Positions 1 through 12,604 are shown, counted from the stretch's first letter. The stretch is DNA of 64,000 bases from Zopfochytrium polystomum (GCA_025765615.1 JAIVFJ010000126.1:62001-126000), one strand, 5' to 3'. Made by a program: numbers and translations. Notes: generated by a model from the letters alone, not told the origin.

Positions 1-667
1 TCAAGGTATCTTGAAACAGATAAATGCAGCCTCCATTTTACCACCCTGTTGGGCAGTCTGACTCTGGTTTGTAGCAATGTTTTTCTTTCATTGCAACAAT
101 GACTTTTCAATGGAAGCAGCAATATTCAACATTCCTACCAATTGCAGTATTATGCATTTTTGCACAAAACTGACCGGCAACCACCCATATGCCAGCCAAA
201 GTGTGCAAAATTTTGTCATAAATAGAACTGCACAGAATTTTTGTAAGTGTGACAAGGTTTCAAACCCATACATATCGTTGATAAATCACTTTTGAATACA
301 GTAATTAAAGTTAAAGCTCCTCGTCTAAAAAAATTAAAAAACGATTTTCAAAAAGAGAACCAGCCGCTTTCTAGATGCAAAGTTTGTTAAACAATTAATA
401 TTGTGTTTTTTACTAATATAAAATATCACGATATGTATTAATTTGAAACCTTAAGTGTGACAAGGCACATCCTTAATTGGAGGGAGGGGCCGGTGAGCAA
501 CCATGTCGCCTCAGCCACCCTCTTCAATCAGAACACGGCTTTCCTGTGGTGTGGTTGAACTTGGGTGAAAAGGACAATGTTTTCAATATTCTGACCAGAA
601 AGGAAGCGTAACAGAGAGTGCTGATGGGTCCAAAGATGCACAAGGGAGCGCCTGATGTAGGGGTCAG
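1..667. other. Non-coding AT-rich flank
   Basis: No coding exon, RNA gene or clear repeat is visible here. Short open frames on both strands have no recognisable motif and no coherent splice structure. The right edge is the left copy of the 12-bp target duplication of the SINE that follows (acccttgtgata, 668-679). Confidence 0.5.
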
Positions 668-679
668 ACCCTTGTGATA

Positions 680-952
680 AGAGCCTAGCTGGGAAAGGGG
701 GTCTGAGTATCTGTCACTCAAGGGCCCAGGGTTCAAGTCACGACGCCAGCTGTTGAAGACAACAAGAAAGAGTACAGTCTTGAATCACAAGGAGTGGTGC
801 AGTGGAGATGCCTGACGACCCTGTAAGTCCGTAGTGCATGGGGTGGGTTTGCCGAGGTGATACCTGGACGTAGTCTATAACGGTTCACTGTTGATGGCGC
901 TTTCTCTTCCCGTCAGCCCTTCGGGGCTGGAACAATATGAAAAAAAAAACAA
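680..952 (+). mobile_element. tRNA-derived SINE with 12-bp target-site duplication
   Basis: The 273-bp unit is bounded by perfect direct repeats acccttgtgata at 668-679 and 953-964. Its 5' part is tRNA-like, with a weak A box (TAGCTGGGAAAG near 685) and a good Pol III B box (GGTTCAAGTC, 730-739), and it ends in an A-rich tail (about 938-949). Target duplication, internal Pol III promoter and A tail together are the hallmark of a SINE. It carries no coding sequence and would depend on a LINE for mobility; no LINE is visible in the window. The parental tRNA could not be identified. No second copy was noticed here, so the family name is unknown. Confidence 0.7.
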
Positions 953-964
953 ACCCTTGTGATA

Positions 965-1026
965 GCAGAGACCCTATCTCAGGTTAGCTAAAAGTCACAC
1001 GCTCTACCAATTGAGCTAACCAGGAC
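965..1026 (-). pseudogene. tRNA-Lys-like 5' fragment with an intron-like insert
   Basis: Read on the minus strand, the sequence starts with a plausible acceptor strand (GTCCTGG), a canonical D arm (AGCTCAATTGGTAGAGC), and an anticodon arm whose outer bases TGTGA and TCACA can pair around CTTTTA plus an intron-like stretch; this fits Lys(TTT). The T arm with GTTCRA and the 3' acceptor strand are missing. The break coincides with the right target duplication of the adjacent SINE, so the SINE lies next to or inside this sequence. Removing the SINE in silico does not restore a convincing T arm, so I call it a pseudogene or tRNA-like repeat end. Confidence 0.5.
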
Positions 1027-1664
1027 AACAAAAAAAGCATGGTTAACGTGAGTGCTGTGATCTTTCCATGTTTCTCCTTGGCCCCCTTGATACAGCTTTT
1101 GTTCAGCAGAATTTCCCCTGTTTCCCTCATTCTAGCTCAGCACTCTTTTAGTAGTGTCTAGTGATGGAGCAACCACAGCTGAACTCAATATTAGGACTCC
1201 CACACCACATTGTGACTACTACCTAACAGTGCGGCAGCGCTCACATAAGTAGGAGGAATGTGACATCTCCTCTATGCTCCACTGATCCACTGATTCATCC
1301 ATCGCTCAGGTCAGGTTCTCGTCTACATCCTTCCGTCTTACGAACAGGCTGTCGATGCAGGATCACGAGATTAGATCTTTCTTCTTTCGCTGCGTTTGGG
1401 GGGTGGGGACCCACGAAACGTAGAGGATGAAAAATCAAACACTTGCATTAGAGAGGAAGAAATCGGGCAACAGTGAGCGAGAAAAAAGAGAAAGGCCTAA
1501 AAGAGATATCAAGTCGGAAATGGAGCACAGACAATCCGGAAAAAAAAAAAAAAAAAAAAAAAAAGGAACCCCCTTCCAAAAACGGTCACACATTGACGCA
1601 AAAAAGAAAAGCCCGCGCCAAATTCGGGGGGAGGGTGAAGAAAAAGGGAGCGGTGGCATCGCGC
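1027..1664. other. Intergenic, 3' flank of the TBC gene
   Basis: No gene is visible. A run of 25 A (about 1540-1564) is the main feature; on the strand of the neighbouring minus-strand gene it is a T run shortly after the stop codon and may lie in its 3' UTR. Confidence 0.5.
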
Positions 1665-1922
1665 CTATCGCACGTTCTTCCTCATCTCCTCGGCGCCGCC
1701 GACCAGCATGCCGAGCTTGATCCCGCTGCTGCCGTACGCGTCGCGCATCAGATTCACCAGCGCCTTGCCGCCGGCCTTTGCGTCCCATCCGTGCCCCGCC
1801 CCGGCGGCTTCGCGCGCGGCTGCGGCGGCGGCGGCGTTGGCGGCGGAAGTGGACCCGCCGGCGGCGAGGCGCGACCAGAAGGCCTTTGCGCTGCCGGCGC
1901 CCGAGGACGGTAGGGCGGTGGG

Positions 1923-1953
<31 letters not shown>

Positions 1954-4900
1954 GTGGGGGCTGCGTCCGCAGCTGCGTCTGGGGACGTGCCGGCGGCGGC
2001 GGCGGCGTTTGCGGCCGACAAACTTGGCGCCTGCGGCGGCGGCGGGGCCTGGAGGGCGGCTGCGGCGCCGTTCCATATGGCGAGGACGAGGTGCACGAAT
2101 GAGTCGTCGGCGTCCGGGGTCCAGACGGGCGGGACGGGGATGAACTGGGCGGGCGGCGGCGCGGCGGCGGCGGCGGGGGACGCGGGTAAGGACGGTGGCG
2201 GGGTTGATGGGAGCAGCGGGGCCAGCGGGCGCAGTGCGGGGTCGTCCGCCGCCGCCGCCGGCGGCAGATTTGAAGCGGCGGCGGCGAGGGCTGCCGCGGC
2301 GGCGGCGGCGGCGACAGCGACGGCTGCGCGGGAGGAGGACGGTGCGGTGCGAGGCAGGTCGACGGTGTCGCCGCTTTCGTAGGGGATCGGGCTTGGCGGG
2401 ATCGGGGACGCGAGGGAGAGGGCGGGGGACGGGGAGCGGGCGGAGAAGTGGAGGGGCATTGGGACACGGGGGAGGCTGCTGTGTGTAGACGACGCCGACG
2501 AGGACGTCGAAGCGGCGCTGCGGGCGGCGCGGCGCAGTCGCCGGAGCACGAACGGGGTGCTGCTTGGAAGGAAGAAGGATATAATGTCGTCGCGGTCCAG
2601 TGTCATCAAGAAGGCTGGGGCGGTGAGACAGACAAAGTGTCAATAGGGGAGTTCGCGCAGTCCGTTGACATGCAAACCTTCGTGCTTTCTCAGCAAAGCG
2701 ACGCCGATTACGGCTAGAATGTTATAGCCATACAACGCAAAGAGGTCCCACATTCGAACAAGAACTCGGAAGGGCAAAAGAGCATCAAAGGTTGCCATGA
2801 CGAGGGACGGTGTCAAGCCTCGCGTGCTCACACCCAGATCGTTGCCGGGTGCGAGCAGCCGCTCCAGCTCGGAGAGCATCTGGTCGACCTCTTGGCCACT
2901 CGGGCACGGGGTGCAGTTGCAGAACAGTGCCACGTACCAGTGCGTGGCGTACTGGATTGTCTTCAGTCGAATGGAAGCCTTTTGAGGGAGAGAGTAAGGA
3001 AGAAGTCGCTCAGATGCGGAGTTGCGTTCATCGCTCAGTTGAGGTAGCTTACGAATTTGGCCCGAAGACGTGGAGCATACACTTTAATCAGTTCGTCGTG
3101 CAAAAAAAGCAGCTCGGGGAGACCTGGAAGGCCAGAGGCGTGGAGTGATCGGAGTCCGAACCGACCCGACACTGACTCTGTCGGATGGTATAGATGAATT
3201 AACGCAATGTACGCGCGCTGGGTAGAAGTTAGAATAAAAGGAATGCCTCGGCTACGACAAAGCAGTGCACACCAACCTCTTCCTCCATGTTCAGAAGAAG
3301 CATAGCCGCAATCTTCACCATCGCCGAGTTGTAGCCAAACTCGACATCGCGTTGGGTGAATGCATTCAAGACGCGGAAGATTCCACGTTGCCTGTTTAAG
3401 GGACAAAAAGTCAGCGTGGCGGTCAAGCGCGTGATGAAAATGCGAACCCTCTGCTGTCCTTTGTAAGGAACTGCTCGTGATTCGCCAGTGCGTTCTGGGC
3501 ATCCAGCTCAATCTCCTCGTCGTAGATGCACTTGACCGCTTGCATTGCCTGTTTCATTCGAAAAAAAGCAGCTGCACAGTAAGAGCAGTGCGGCGGCTTA
3601 GAAAAGGACAAAGACGATTACGAACGTGGAACTCGTCAACCAACGCAGCATCGGCGGCGTTCATTGCATCGGCACTTTCTGCCTTCGCAGAGCTTGTAAA
3701 AAGGTGGTACCACGCGTACCCTCGCCAAACCCGAGGCGGACCTTTGCAGACTCGTTGGTTGAACTGTTTTTCGATGATCAGGCCCAAACAATTAGCGCTG
3801 GAAGCTGCTGGATTTGGCTGGGAGGGGTTTAATTTCGTTCTACCTTTTCCGACTTGACAAATCGAAGTACCAAATCCACCGCCACGCGCGGAGGCAAGGC
3901 GCGCGAGGAGGAGGATAAGGGGGCCCCGCCGTCTCCGCCAGCCCCAATTTCCGTGGGAAGGCCGCGTTGGTCGGCAATCATGGCGCGCCACTTGCCGTCC
4001 CTTTTTGCATCGAGGGCTTCGCGCTCGGCGTCCGCGGCGCGGAAAGCTGCAAGGCCCGAGGTCGGAGAAATGGTGCCCAACGCGTCACTCTTGGCGTGAA
4101 GGCTACCGGCAAATGAGGTAGCCGTGTCGCCAGAACTGCGCGGAGGGAGACTGGAGGCCGTTCTTGCTGCTGGCAGTAGGTCTGTGGAGGGTCGTTCGGC
4201 AATGGTTTGATTCTGCTGCATAGACACTGACGTAGCAATGGGATGATTTTGAAGGAAATGCGAACGCGGGGTTTGAATTGCTGGTTCGGCAGGCATAGAC
4301 TCTGGCGTGTTGGGAGTGAACATGGTGGAAACATGGTTTGATGGCTTTGGGATCTGCGAGATCTGTGAAGGTACAACTTCTGACGTGGAAACAGCGGGCG
4401 AGGGAATGCCTTGTGACGCTAAGTCAGTGCGAAGCGCGCTCGATTCTGGTGCCACCGTTCTTTCCACGGGCTGCTTGGTGGGTGGGTTCATAGGTACAAA
4501 GTCGATGGGGGGAGGGCGAACAGAAGATGGCCCTTCAGCCGAAAGAATCTTCTCGACCGAAACAACGCTGCCGTCTGTGAAAGACGGGTCCACCACGTCA
4601 GTTGGCGGCGGAGTGGTGGAGGAGGCTTCCGACACGATGGACATAGCCGGCATTTTGCCCTTTAACGAATCGGAGGATGGTTTTGTGGATTTCGGGGGTG
4701 GGGGCGGAGGTGGCAGTTTGGCGGGGATTATTGGCGAGGGCTGCGGTGGTTTGGTTGCCTTTGATTGAAGCCAACCGGGCTTCGTAGATTGAGGAGGAGG
4801 CGGTGGAGGCGGTTTCGCAGGTTGCGGCTGCGCTTCGTGCTGAAGCGACCCAAACAGCCGCCTCGCGCGAGGCTTTGCTTCCTCTGCGGATGGCTTCGCC

Positions 4901-6664
4901 GTGATGCTTTTCGATCTTGGCGATGGCACCAGCGAAGGCTTTGGGGTCCCAGACGGCATCTGTGCGCTAGCGGAACGGGACCGCACGTGAGACTTTTTCT
5001 CAGAGTTATCCGCTGTCGCCGCGGGCACTGCCGATGCCGCTGCCGCCTTGTTCCCAGTCCTACCCACCGAAGCCTCCGGCCCTTTCGGCTTTGCTGAAGA
5101 CCTTCGTCGGGTATCGTGGTTGGCAGTCACCACAGCCCTGTCATTCGGCGTCGGCGACGGGGCCATTGGCGGTCGCGCGGAGGGTCCTCGCGGAGTCAAG
5201 ACCGACCGCCGCGAAGTTTGACCGGGGAAGAGAGCGCCAAGCATCGTGACAGCGCGAAGAGCGACGGACGACGCAACCCTCTGCATTCGCGTCTGTTCGG
5301 CAATTGTTGTAACGACGGATCTTGACCCAGCCGATTCTAGGCTGCGGGTGGTGGAGACGCGACGGCGCGGGGGTTCCGCACTGCCCGAGGCGCGGGACAA
5401 AACGGACGAACCCGTCGTCGACCTGACCGATGCAGGCCTTTCGGTGAGGTGGACTTGCCGGGAGGCGGATGCAGCGGTTGGCATCATTGCTCCTCCGATG
5501 CCCGATCGCAGCCGTGACCGAAGTGTGCCGTTGGGCATTCGGGACTGTCCCACGACCGAGGACGTTCGAGCTGGAATATGCGGGGCTTGTTTGCTGGCCA
5601 CCGGCGTGGTCCGCGGGACGACGACCTCCACAGCACCCGCACCATCTGGGGACAGTGGCGCTGGGCTTGGCAGCTGCGAAGAAGATTCCTTCAGAATGGA
5701 CTTGCGTCCAACAGGAGAAGCAGCGGCTCGGACGGATCCTCCCGAAGCAACCGATAGGGTGGACGACGGTCTCTTCTTTTTTAAAGCCTCCGGAGACGGC
5801 GAAGGTGACATTGCAGAGTTGCTGGCAAGGGTAGATTGCCGCCGGCTACGAACCCCCGCCGCCGCGGCCGCGGACGCAGTTGGCGTGTCCAAGGGCTTCT
5901 CCTCCGGAATCGTCGGCGGTGGCGATGCCAGGGCACTGAGCGACGCCGAAGAAGACGTCGACGGGCGCGGCAGAGACGTTGACTTCCCTGCCGTCTGAAC
6001 GGATGATCTGCGAGAGGCGGGGGGCGGCAGCGGCAGGGTCTTTGCGGTCCCGCCAACGGCGCCGCGGGCAAACTGCTTTTCAAACTCGCGCTCCAGAGTC
6101 AAGCGGCGCAGGCGAACCTGCGCCGCCGCCTCCGTTTCCGCCTTGACGTTGGACGCGGCAAACGCCCGTTCGACGGCCTTGACGATCAAAACCTCTTCGT
6201 CTTTGCGGTCGGGCCGGTCCGCGGGGACTCCAGCCGGACGGCCACCGATGCGGCCGCCGCCGTCGGGGCTGTCCGTTGACGTTCGGTGGGAGATGGCGCG
6301 TGTCTGACCCGTGGTGGAGTTCCGCTTCGAGGTTGGAATGGTGGACGTGCCAGCCGCCTTTGGCGCCGAGTTTGTGTCGGGAGCGTGTCCAGCGCTATTC
6401 GATGAGTGGGATTCCGGCGTTTTCGGCGGCGCGGCGGCCGAGGCATGTTTCCGCAACGCCCCGAACGACCAGACGCTCGGTTTGCGGGCGTCCTGGGGCT
6501 TTTGTGCGTTGAGAAGGTTGTGCGATTTCCCAGGCGAAGGCGTTGGGGGCGGCTTGTGACGACGGTGGTGGGTTCGCGGCGGCGGATCCCTTTCGCTCGG
6601 ACCGGCGGTTGCGAAGAAACGAAGGTCCGGAAGCAGAAGCGGTGGTCGACTTCATGTTCATCAT
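1665..6664 (-). CDS. TBC (Rab-GAP fold) domain protein, predicted GAP-dead, seven exons
   Basis: Exons on the minus strand: about 6664-3844, 3763-3626, 3548-3448, 3391-3277, 3217-3053, 2978-2678 and 2614-1665; introns are 56-80 bp, GT-AG, and every phase closes. The first exon encodes about 900 residues of Ser/Pro/Ala-rich, probably disordered sequence. The TBC domain spans the junctions, from KWRAMIAD through RVWRGYAWYHL, FGYNSAM, YATHWYVAL and MWDLFALYGYN; an Ala/Pro-rich tail follows. TBC proteins normally accelerate GTP hydrolysis by Rab GTPases with an Arg finger (IxxDxxR) and a Gln finger (YxQ). Here these read IELDAQN and YNS, so both catalytic residues are replaced and a Rab-binding scaffold role is more likely (inference). 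The N-terminus is uncertain: ATG 6664 reaches the main frame only if one base is removed near a G5 run at 6545-6549. The next in-frame ATG after that run is far downstream. Confidence 0.8.
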
Positions 6665-7094
6665 TGCCTTTGCCGTCCCCGGCTTTGAAGCAAGGGGTGG
6701 TGTCAGCGGGGGTGGGTTTCTCGCATCGATCAAGGTTGATGCTGGTGGTGGAGGTGGTGGTGCTGCTGCTTTCTGCGCGCTGGGCAAAAGCTGTTGTTGC
6801 TGTGGTTGCGAGGCAGAAGGGGGCGTTGGTTGGAGAAGGGGAAAAGGGAGCAGGAGGAGGAGGATGAGGAGCATCCGCATCAGCAGCGGCAGAGCGGGTT
6901 GCTGGTGGTGGTAGCTGCAGCGGCTGCAGTGCCGGCGGTGACGATGGAGCGAGGAGGACAACGGGCGGGGACGCGCTTGAGTCCGCCGCCGCCGCCGCTG
7001 TGTCTGACGACAACGCCGCCGCCGCCGCCGTCGCCGCAGTCAATGTTGCCATTCTTCTTTGTCTCTCCTCTTACTCTTTCTGTCTCTCTCCCTC

Positions 7095-7137
<43 letters not shown>

Positions 7138-8050
7138 GTCTCTCTCTCTCTCTCTGTCTCTCTGTCTCTCGGAGCAAGTGCCGCATTCAGCTGCTGCGGC
7201 CTGCTGTCTGGCCTCTGTCTCCGTCTCTGTCTCTCCCTTCTTCCCTGTCAGCAAGCAAAATTTTGTTGTTTTTCGACAAGTCGACACCTCCAACCCCATC
7301 CCCATCAGCGGCACCCACCGACAACGTGTAACAGAAACTTGCCACAAATTAGTGAAAGTAATACGTCGAGAAACCACCACCATCAGTCAGAGCGTGTGGA
7401 GGGAGGAGGAGGAGGAGGAGGAGAAGGGAGGAGGGAGGAGGGAGGAGGGACGAGGGAGGAGGGGGACGAAAGTGAGGCACGTCCATCCTCTTGTAGTATG
7501 TAGAATAGAGGAGCCGCCAAACGCTCCAGAACGCGAGGGAAAAAAAAAAAAAAAGAATGGAAGGAAACAAAGGGTGGAGAGAGCGGGGGAGGGATGAGAA
7601 GAGTAGACGTGTGTTGAACCTTGCCTCGCGATTGAAAAAAGAAATGGATCGAAAGTGGGCAAACGAAACAAAATCAGAAACGAACAGGAAAAAAAAAAAA
7701 TGTCCGTCTTGGACTTCCTTGGGCAAATTCGTCCCGCTCGTAAACCAAGCTGTATATAATGTAAAAAAGGATCGCTTTTGGAAAGGGTAACCTGCCCGTC
7801 CCTCGATGTAAAACAGAGAAGGAAAAGACGAGGACAAACAATAGTTGTTGGAAAAAATAAAAGTAAAATGAAAGGATGATGGCCACGACGGAGGCGAATT
7901 CAAGGGAGGAAAAGAGCAAGAATAGCGAGCCAAAAGAAGAAGGAAAAAAAAACACGCAATAGAAGTCAACTTGGAGGTACGCAAGCACTTTTTGCGGGTG
8001 TCGGGGGAAGACGACAAAACGCCGAAAAATGCAAAAAAAGCCTGGGGTTT
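6665..8050. other. Intergenic, microsatellite-rich
   Basis: This interval separates two minus-strand genes. It holds a CT tract (about 7055-7170), GGA-rich purine repeats (about 7399-7460) and several A runs (7540-7554, 7690-7700). On the coding strand of the TBC gene the CT tract reads (GA)n and lies about 390-505 bp upstream of the chosen ATG. No exon is supported. Confidence 0.5.
7055..7170. repeat. (CT)n microsatellite upstream of the TBC gene
   Basis: Imperfect CT dinucleotide tract with interspersed GT and CC. It is (GA)n on the strand of the downstream TBC gene. Ser/Leu-repeat open frames inside it are artefacts. Confidence 0.9.
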
Positions 8051-11000
8051 TCATGCCCGCTCTAGGACCTCTACCACGTCGTCCATGCGGTGTTTCTTGG
8101 CCAGCCCCAGCGCGACGCGGACGGCCTCGCCCATCGCCTCGACTCGGTCGTTGCGGGCAGCTTCGCCGGCGGCGGCGTCGATCCAGCGCCGCCATCCTCT
8201 CAGCACGCTCTCGACGACCGCCGCGTGGCCGTACCGCGCGGCGTGGGCGAGCGGTGTCCACCCGTCGGCGTCCTTGACCGCGACGGCGGCCAGTGCAGCG
8301 GTGCCAGCGTCCGCATCGTCGTCCGAGGAGGAGTCGAGCAGCGCGGCGACGACGGCGGCGCCGCCGGTCCAGCAGGCGACGTGCAGCGCGGTCCATCCGT
8401 GGTCGGTGGTGGCCGCTGGGTCCGCAAGGCCCCGCGGGGCGCGCCGTAGCAGGGCGCGGACGAGGTGTGCGGGCGCCGCGGGGTCCGAGCCGCCGCGCAG
8501 CTTGGCCGCGTGGTGGAGGGGCGTCCAGCCGCGAGCGTCCTTTGCGGGCTCCGTCGACGCGACCGGCGCGCCAGAGTCGGGTATGGAGGAGGGCGCGGAC
8601 GCGAGGACGGCGTCGAGAAGAGCAAGGTGGGTCGCGATGGCCGCCGGGGCAGGGTCGTTTGTGGCGGTAGTGAGAGTTGCGGCAGTTGCCGTCGGTGCCG
8701 TGGGTGTCGGTGAGGTCGGAGATGATGTCAAAGCAGAGGAGGAGGTAGAATCGATGGGGATCGACACGATAAGGTGAAGTGGAGACGCCGCGGGGGATGT
8801 GGGAAGCGTGCAAGTGGGGTTCATATAAGTAATGCATTCGCGAAGTCGGCGCTCGTCCACGGGGCCTTTGGAGGTGGGGTTGGTCTCGGCGTCAGCGGCC
8901 AAGCAGAAGAAGGAAAATGCCCGATCGACGTCGGCGGAAATGGAAGGTGAGGCGCGTTTGCTCAGGAACAATCGCAAAGAGTGTAGGGTGACGACTGTAG
9001 GATCTTCGGGAGAACCGTTGGTCGGGGAGGAAGCCGATGACATTCGCAACTTTGTAGTGAGTGCGCGCCTCAGGGGCGTGCTAAGCACGATTGTGGGGTA
9101 TCTCGCACGGAGCAACTCGGCAAAAGGCGCCCACTCGATAAAATACTTTGAGGAAGATGCGACCTTTGTCTCACACCGCAGCCGTGTCCAGAGCTGCCTC
9201 TCAAGGTCGTCGCAAGTATCTAGAGTTTGGAGAGCACCTTCGTCCTCCACTGCCTCTTCATCGCTGTCATTCCCATCCGATTTTCCTTCGCGCTCGGAAG
9301 ACGGTGGCAAATCGATTCCAAATGCAGCCTGAGTTGCGGGGTGTGGCGGTCCTACGACACCGTCCAAAGAGAAAGCGAGGTTCACTCGGATCTTTGCCGA
9401 TCCATTTGAACTTTCTGTGTCCTCTCCCAGAAGCATTTCCCGTGCCATTGCAGCGCTTGCTCCAGCTGTTTCGGTTGCGGGGGCTCCCGTACCAGAGCCG
9501 TTCGCCTTTTCGACTACGCTTTCCATCAAATCGTTTAACGGAACCTCCACCAAAAAGGCCTCGCTCAACATCTTGATTTGACTCTGTCGTCTGAATCGAC
9601 TTTGCATCTTCAGCAGCTGCCGCAGCTTTTCCTCCACGGTTGAAAGAGATGGGCGGTGCAGTGGGTCTTGGCGCCAACACGCGGAAATGAACGACCAAAA
9701 CATGTCTGGGCAGTTGGGAGGTCGAACGGGTCGCGCCGCGTCATACATGATGAGACGAGAAATTCCATGTTCGTGTTCCAGATCGTCGAACGGAGTGCTG
9801 TCTTCTTCATCGTCGCCAACTGTTGGGGTCTTATCCCCGACACCTCCTACAGCATCAACGCGAAGAGAAGAGCCGCCAGCCAAAGAGACAGGCGCGCTTT
9901 GACCGTTGCTGCGTCCGTCTAGGTGGTCGAAAGGCCTTCGCCCGCCGCTGACGACTTCAAAGCAAACCATTGCAAAAGAATAAACATCCGCGGCGCTCCA
10001 TCGCCCAACATCGGGTTTCGGGCCGAACCCGCCGCTGCGGAGCACTTCCGGAGCTGTCCACCTTCGCCAACCAATGTTGCAGGCGCCCTCCGCCATAAGC
10101 CAGCCGCGAGCCCCAAACATTCCAAAGTCCGTAACCACTGCACGAGGTGCTGGTGCGGACGGTGCCCCGGGGGTTGATGCTGGCTGTTCGATGAGGATGT
10201 TGGCAGCATGGAGGCTGCCGTGGAGTATGCCGTTAGAGTGTAAATGTACTAGTCCTTGAGTAGCTTCATGAAGTAGACGAAGCGCGTGGCCAGGATGAAC
10301 TTGGACGTACGCCAGCAGATTTCCATGCTTTGTGTGAGGTGCGGTGAGGTAAAATGGCGGCGTAGAGGAGGTTGAGAAGCCAAGGATGACTGCGACGTGA
10401 TCGTGCGGGGTGAGGCGAGCCCACGCTTTCAACTAGATCATCAAAGTGTAAGAGCCTTAGCGTCCTGGGCGCCTTTCATTGGGGAGGACAAACAAATACA
10501 GCAGTCTCACCTCAGCATCGAGCTCCTCCCGTATGATATCAGGCAGTTCTTTTTTCCCACAAAGTCGCTTCATGACCACCGCCACGCCATCCCCTGATGC
10601 CCCGTCCTTTCTCCAAATTGCCTTGACAGACTCACCAAACCCAGCCGGCCCCAATGGAATTCCTCCATCCACGTCCGAGTCAATATCATAGACATTCACA
10701 TATTCCTCGTCCTCCCTGTATTCTAGGGTAGGAGCGATCGCACCACGGCCCTTGCGGTTCGCCGAGCCCAGAAGTTCGGCAACCAATGCGAGAAAGCGGC
10801 GGACGAGTGCTTCGTCGAAACCAACGGGCGTAGAAGCCGTGCTGGAAGGATGCACCGGCTGAGGCATAGGGGTATTTGCGGCGTTAGTCGCCTTGGCCTC
10901 TTCCGATGCGGAAGGCGGCATCATGTGGGCGCTTCCAAGACTCGAAAACAAGGCTTCGGTTTCTGCCTCATCCCGGGCAAGATCCTCGTATCGCTTCAAG

Positions 11001-12438
11001 GTCCTTGCGGTGAATTTTTCGGCGTCAGCGAGAAGGCCAGGCTCAATGCGCAAGTACGGCAGTAGGTTGAAGGGTTCTTCGTCAGTGTCACTCGCTGCTG
11101 TTGAGGATGACGAAGACGTTGTAGGTGACGCGGATCCGTCGGCATCGTGCTTCTCCGGTTGCGCGATGGGCGGTCCTGGCTTCCGGTTTGATGAGAAGAA
11201 GAACGACGAAAAATCCGTTCGGGCCGGCGCCGCAACAGGCAACGTAGCGAGGGAGCGAACCTTGCGCAATCGCTCGAGGAGCGCCTTGTCTCCAGTCTGA
11301 AGCGCGATGATTTGTGCGAGCGCCCGCTCAATTACCCAGAGATCGTGCCGCTTGTCATTCTCGTCCTGTCGCGTCCAGAGTTCCCGGTTTCGGGCACCGC
11401 TGGACACGTCCTCTGCCCAACTGACTATCAGGACCTGTACAGCCTCGATTCGCTGTTCAAAACCGGAGCGGCAGCAAACGGTGCGCAGAATATCGCGCTT
11501 CAACGTGTCCTGGAAAAACGCTTTGACGGTTTCGAGGGCGGCCAGAAACGCCGCTGGATTGCGGTGCGAGGGCACTGTCTGAAGCTTCGAGCCGCCCCAG
11601 AGCGAAGAGATGAAAGAGCCAGAGGACTGCCGCCATAGGGAGCCACGGTTACTGGCAGCAGGAGATGGAGATGGGGCTGGCGAAGATGGTGGCGACGAAG
11701 ACTTTGGGACGCTGCCATAACCTACCATTCCCGTCACTGTTTCGAGGATCGATGCGCGGTTTGCAGCAGCGCCTTTCGACACGCCTTCAACGGCGACGGC
11801 GCCCACAGAGGTGTTGCTTGCACTCTCGGGGAAAAGTCCGTCTGTTGGATTCGGGGCCGCGGTGTTGCGGTTTTTAGGGTTTGCAGCGATCCGGTTCAAG
11901 TCGACAGCAATAACCTGGCAAAGAGTTCTTTGGTCAGTCGGGCACAGATACGCCATAAGAAGCTCGTAAACACCCCCCTCGCCCGATTTTTCTTCAAAGA
12001 GATCCGGCCGCAACGCACCTTCAGCCTGGTTGCAATTCGCCAAAGCCTCCGACTGTCAAACGTCTTTGGGATGGAGCTCAGGAGCGGCAGAGATGCGTCA
12101 GGGGCGGCGGCCGAAGCGGTGCCTTTTCCTGCGAGCGCGGCAGGGTGCAAGGCCTTTCTCTGCGCCGCGACCAGCATCAAGAATATTGTGGACATGACGC
12201 GAAAGACTGCGGCCATTCCGGGCTGTGGGTCCGAGAAGGGGTCGAGGAGATCGTCTTCGTCGCGCAGCATCAAGCGCTCCAGCTCGTCGTCGTAGTACAT
12301 GGCAAGATCCGAGACGACGGCGGCGACCGCTGAGTCGCCCAGGGCAGAGGCGGACGTCGAGGCTGCAGATGTCGAGGAAGGCGACGCCGGCGCCCCGCCC
12401 GCACCCGCAGGTGCAACGGCGGCTGGAGCGGGGGTCAT
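8051..12438 (-). CDS. TKL-like pseudokinase with C-terminal ankyrin repeats
   Basis: Three exons, 12438-12019, 11962-10511 and 10432-8051, are joined by introns of 56 and 78 bp and give 1417 residues in phase; the start is the first in-frame ATG. Residues 1-570 are of unknown fold with Ser/Pro-rich stretches. The kinase-like domain (about 575-900) shows a glycine loop (LGPAGFGESV), the ATP-site lysine (VAVVMKRL, Lys about 605), DFG (about 726), APE (WTAPEVLR) and the TKL-typical CWRQDPLHRP. The catalytic loop reads HGSLHAANIL, so the HRD aspartate is Ser (about 697); phosphotransfer is probably lost while nucleotide binding may remain. The last 200 residues contain ankyrin repeats (GWTPLHHAAK, GWTALHVACW, GWTPLAHAAR) for protein binding. 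Likely a scaffold or allosteric signalling protein (inference). Confidence 0.85.
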
Positions 12439-12604
12439 GGGGAGGTTGGAAGTTTTCTCACGACCGACCCGTATCAAAACGAGAGTAAAGAGACCCCGCA
12501 AGGCGACCAGTGAGTAGGTTTGCTTTGGTAAGGTGGGGAGGAAGTAAGGGACGGGGAAGGGTAGTTAGAGGCGGTGATCGTTGGTGATGACGATTGACGT
12601 TGGA

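Noticed and set aside
5246..5998. Long plus-strand open frame opposite the TBC gene
   Set aside because: It is the complement of the Ser/Pro-rich first exon; its composition is explained by the GC-rich coding strand and it has no domain.
6665..7052. Start of the TBC gene at an ATG near 7052
   Set aside because: This Ala/Pro-rich frame leads into a different frame over the conserved part and no GT-AG intron was found to connect it; it remains possible but less supported than 6664.
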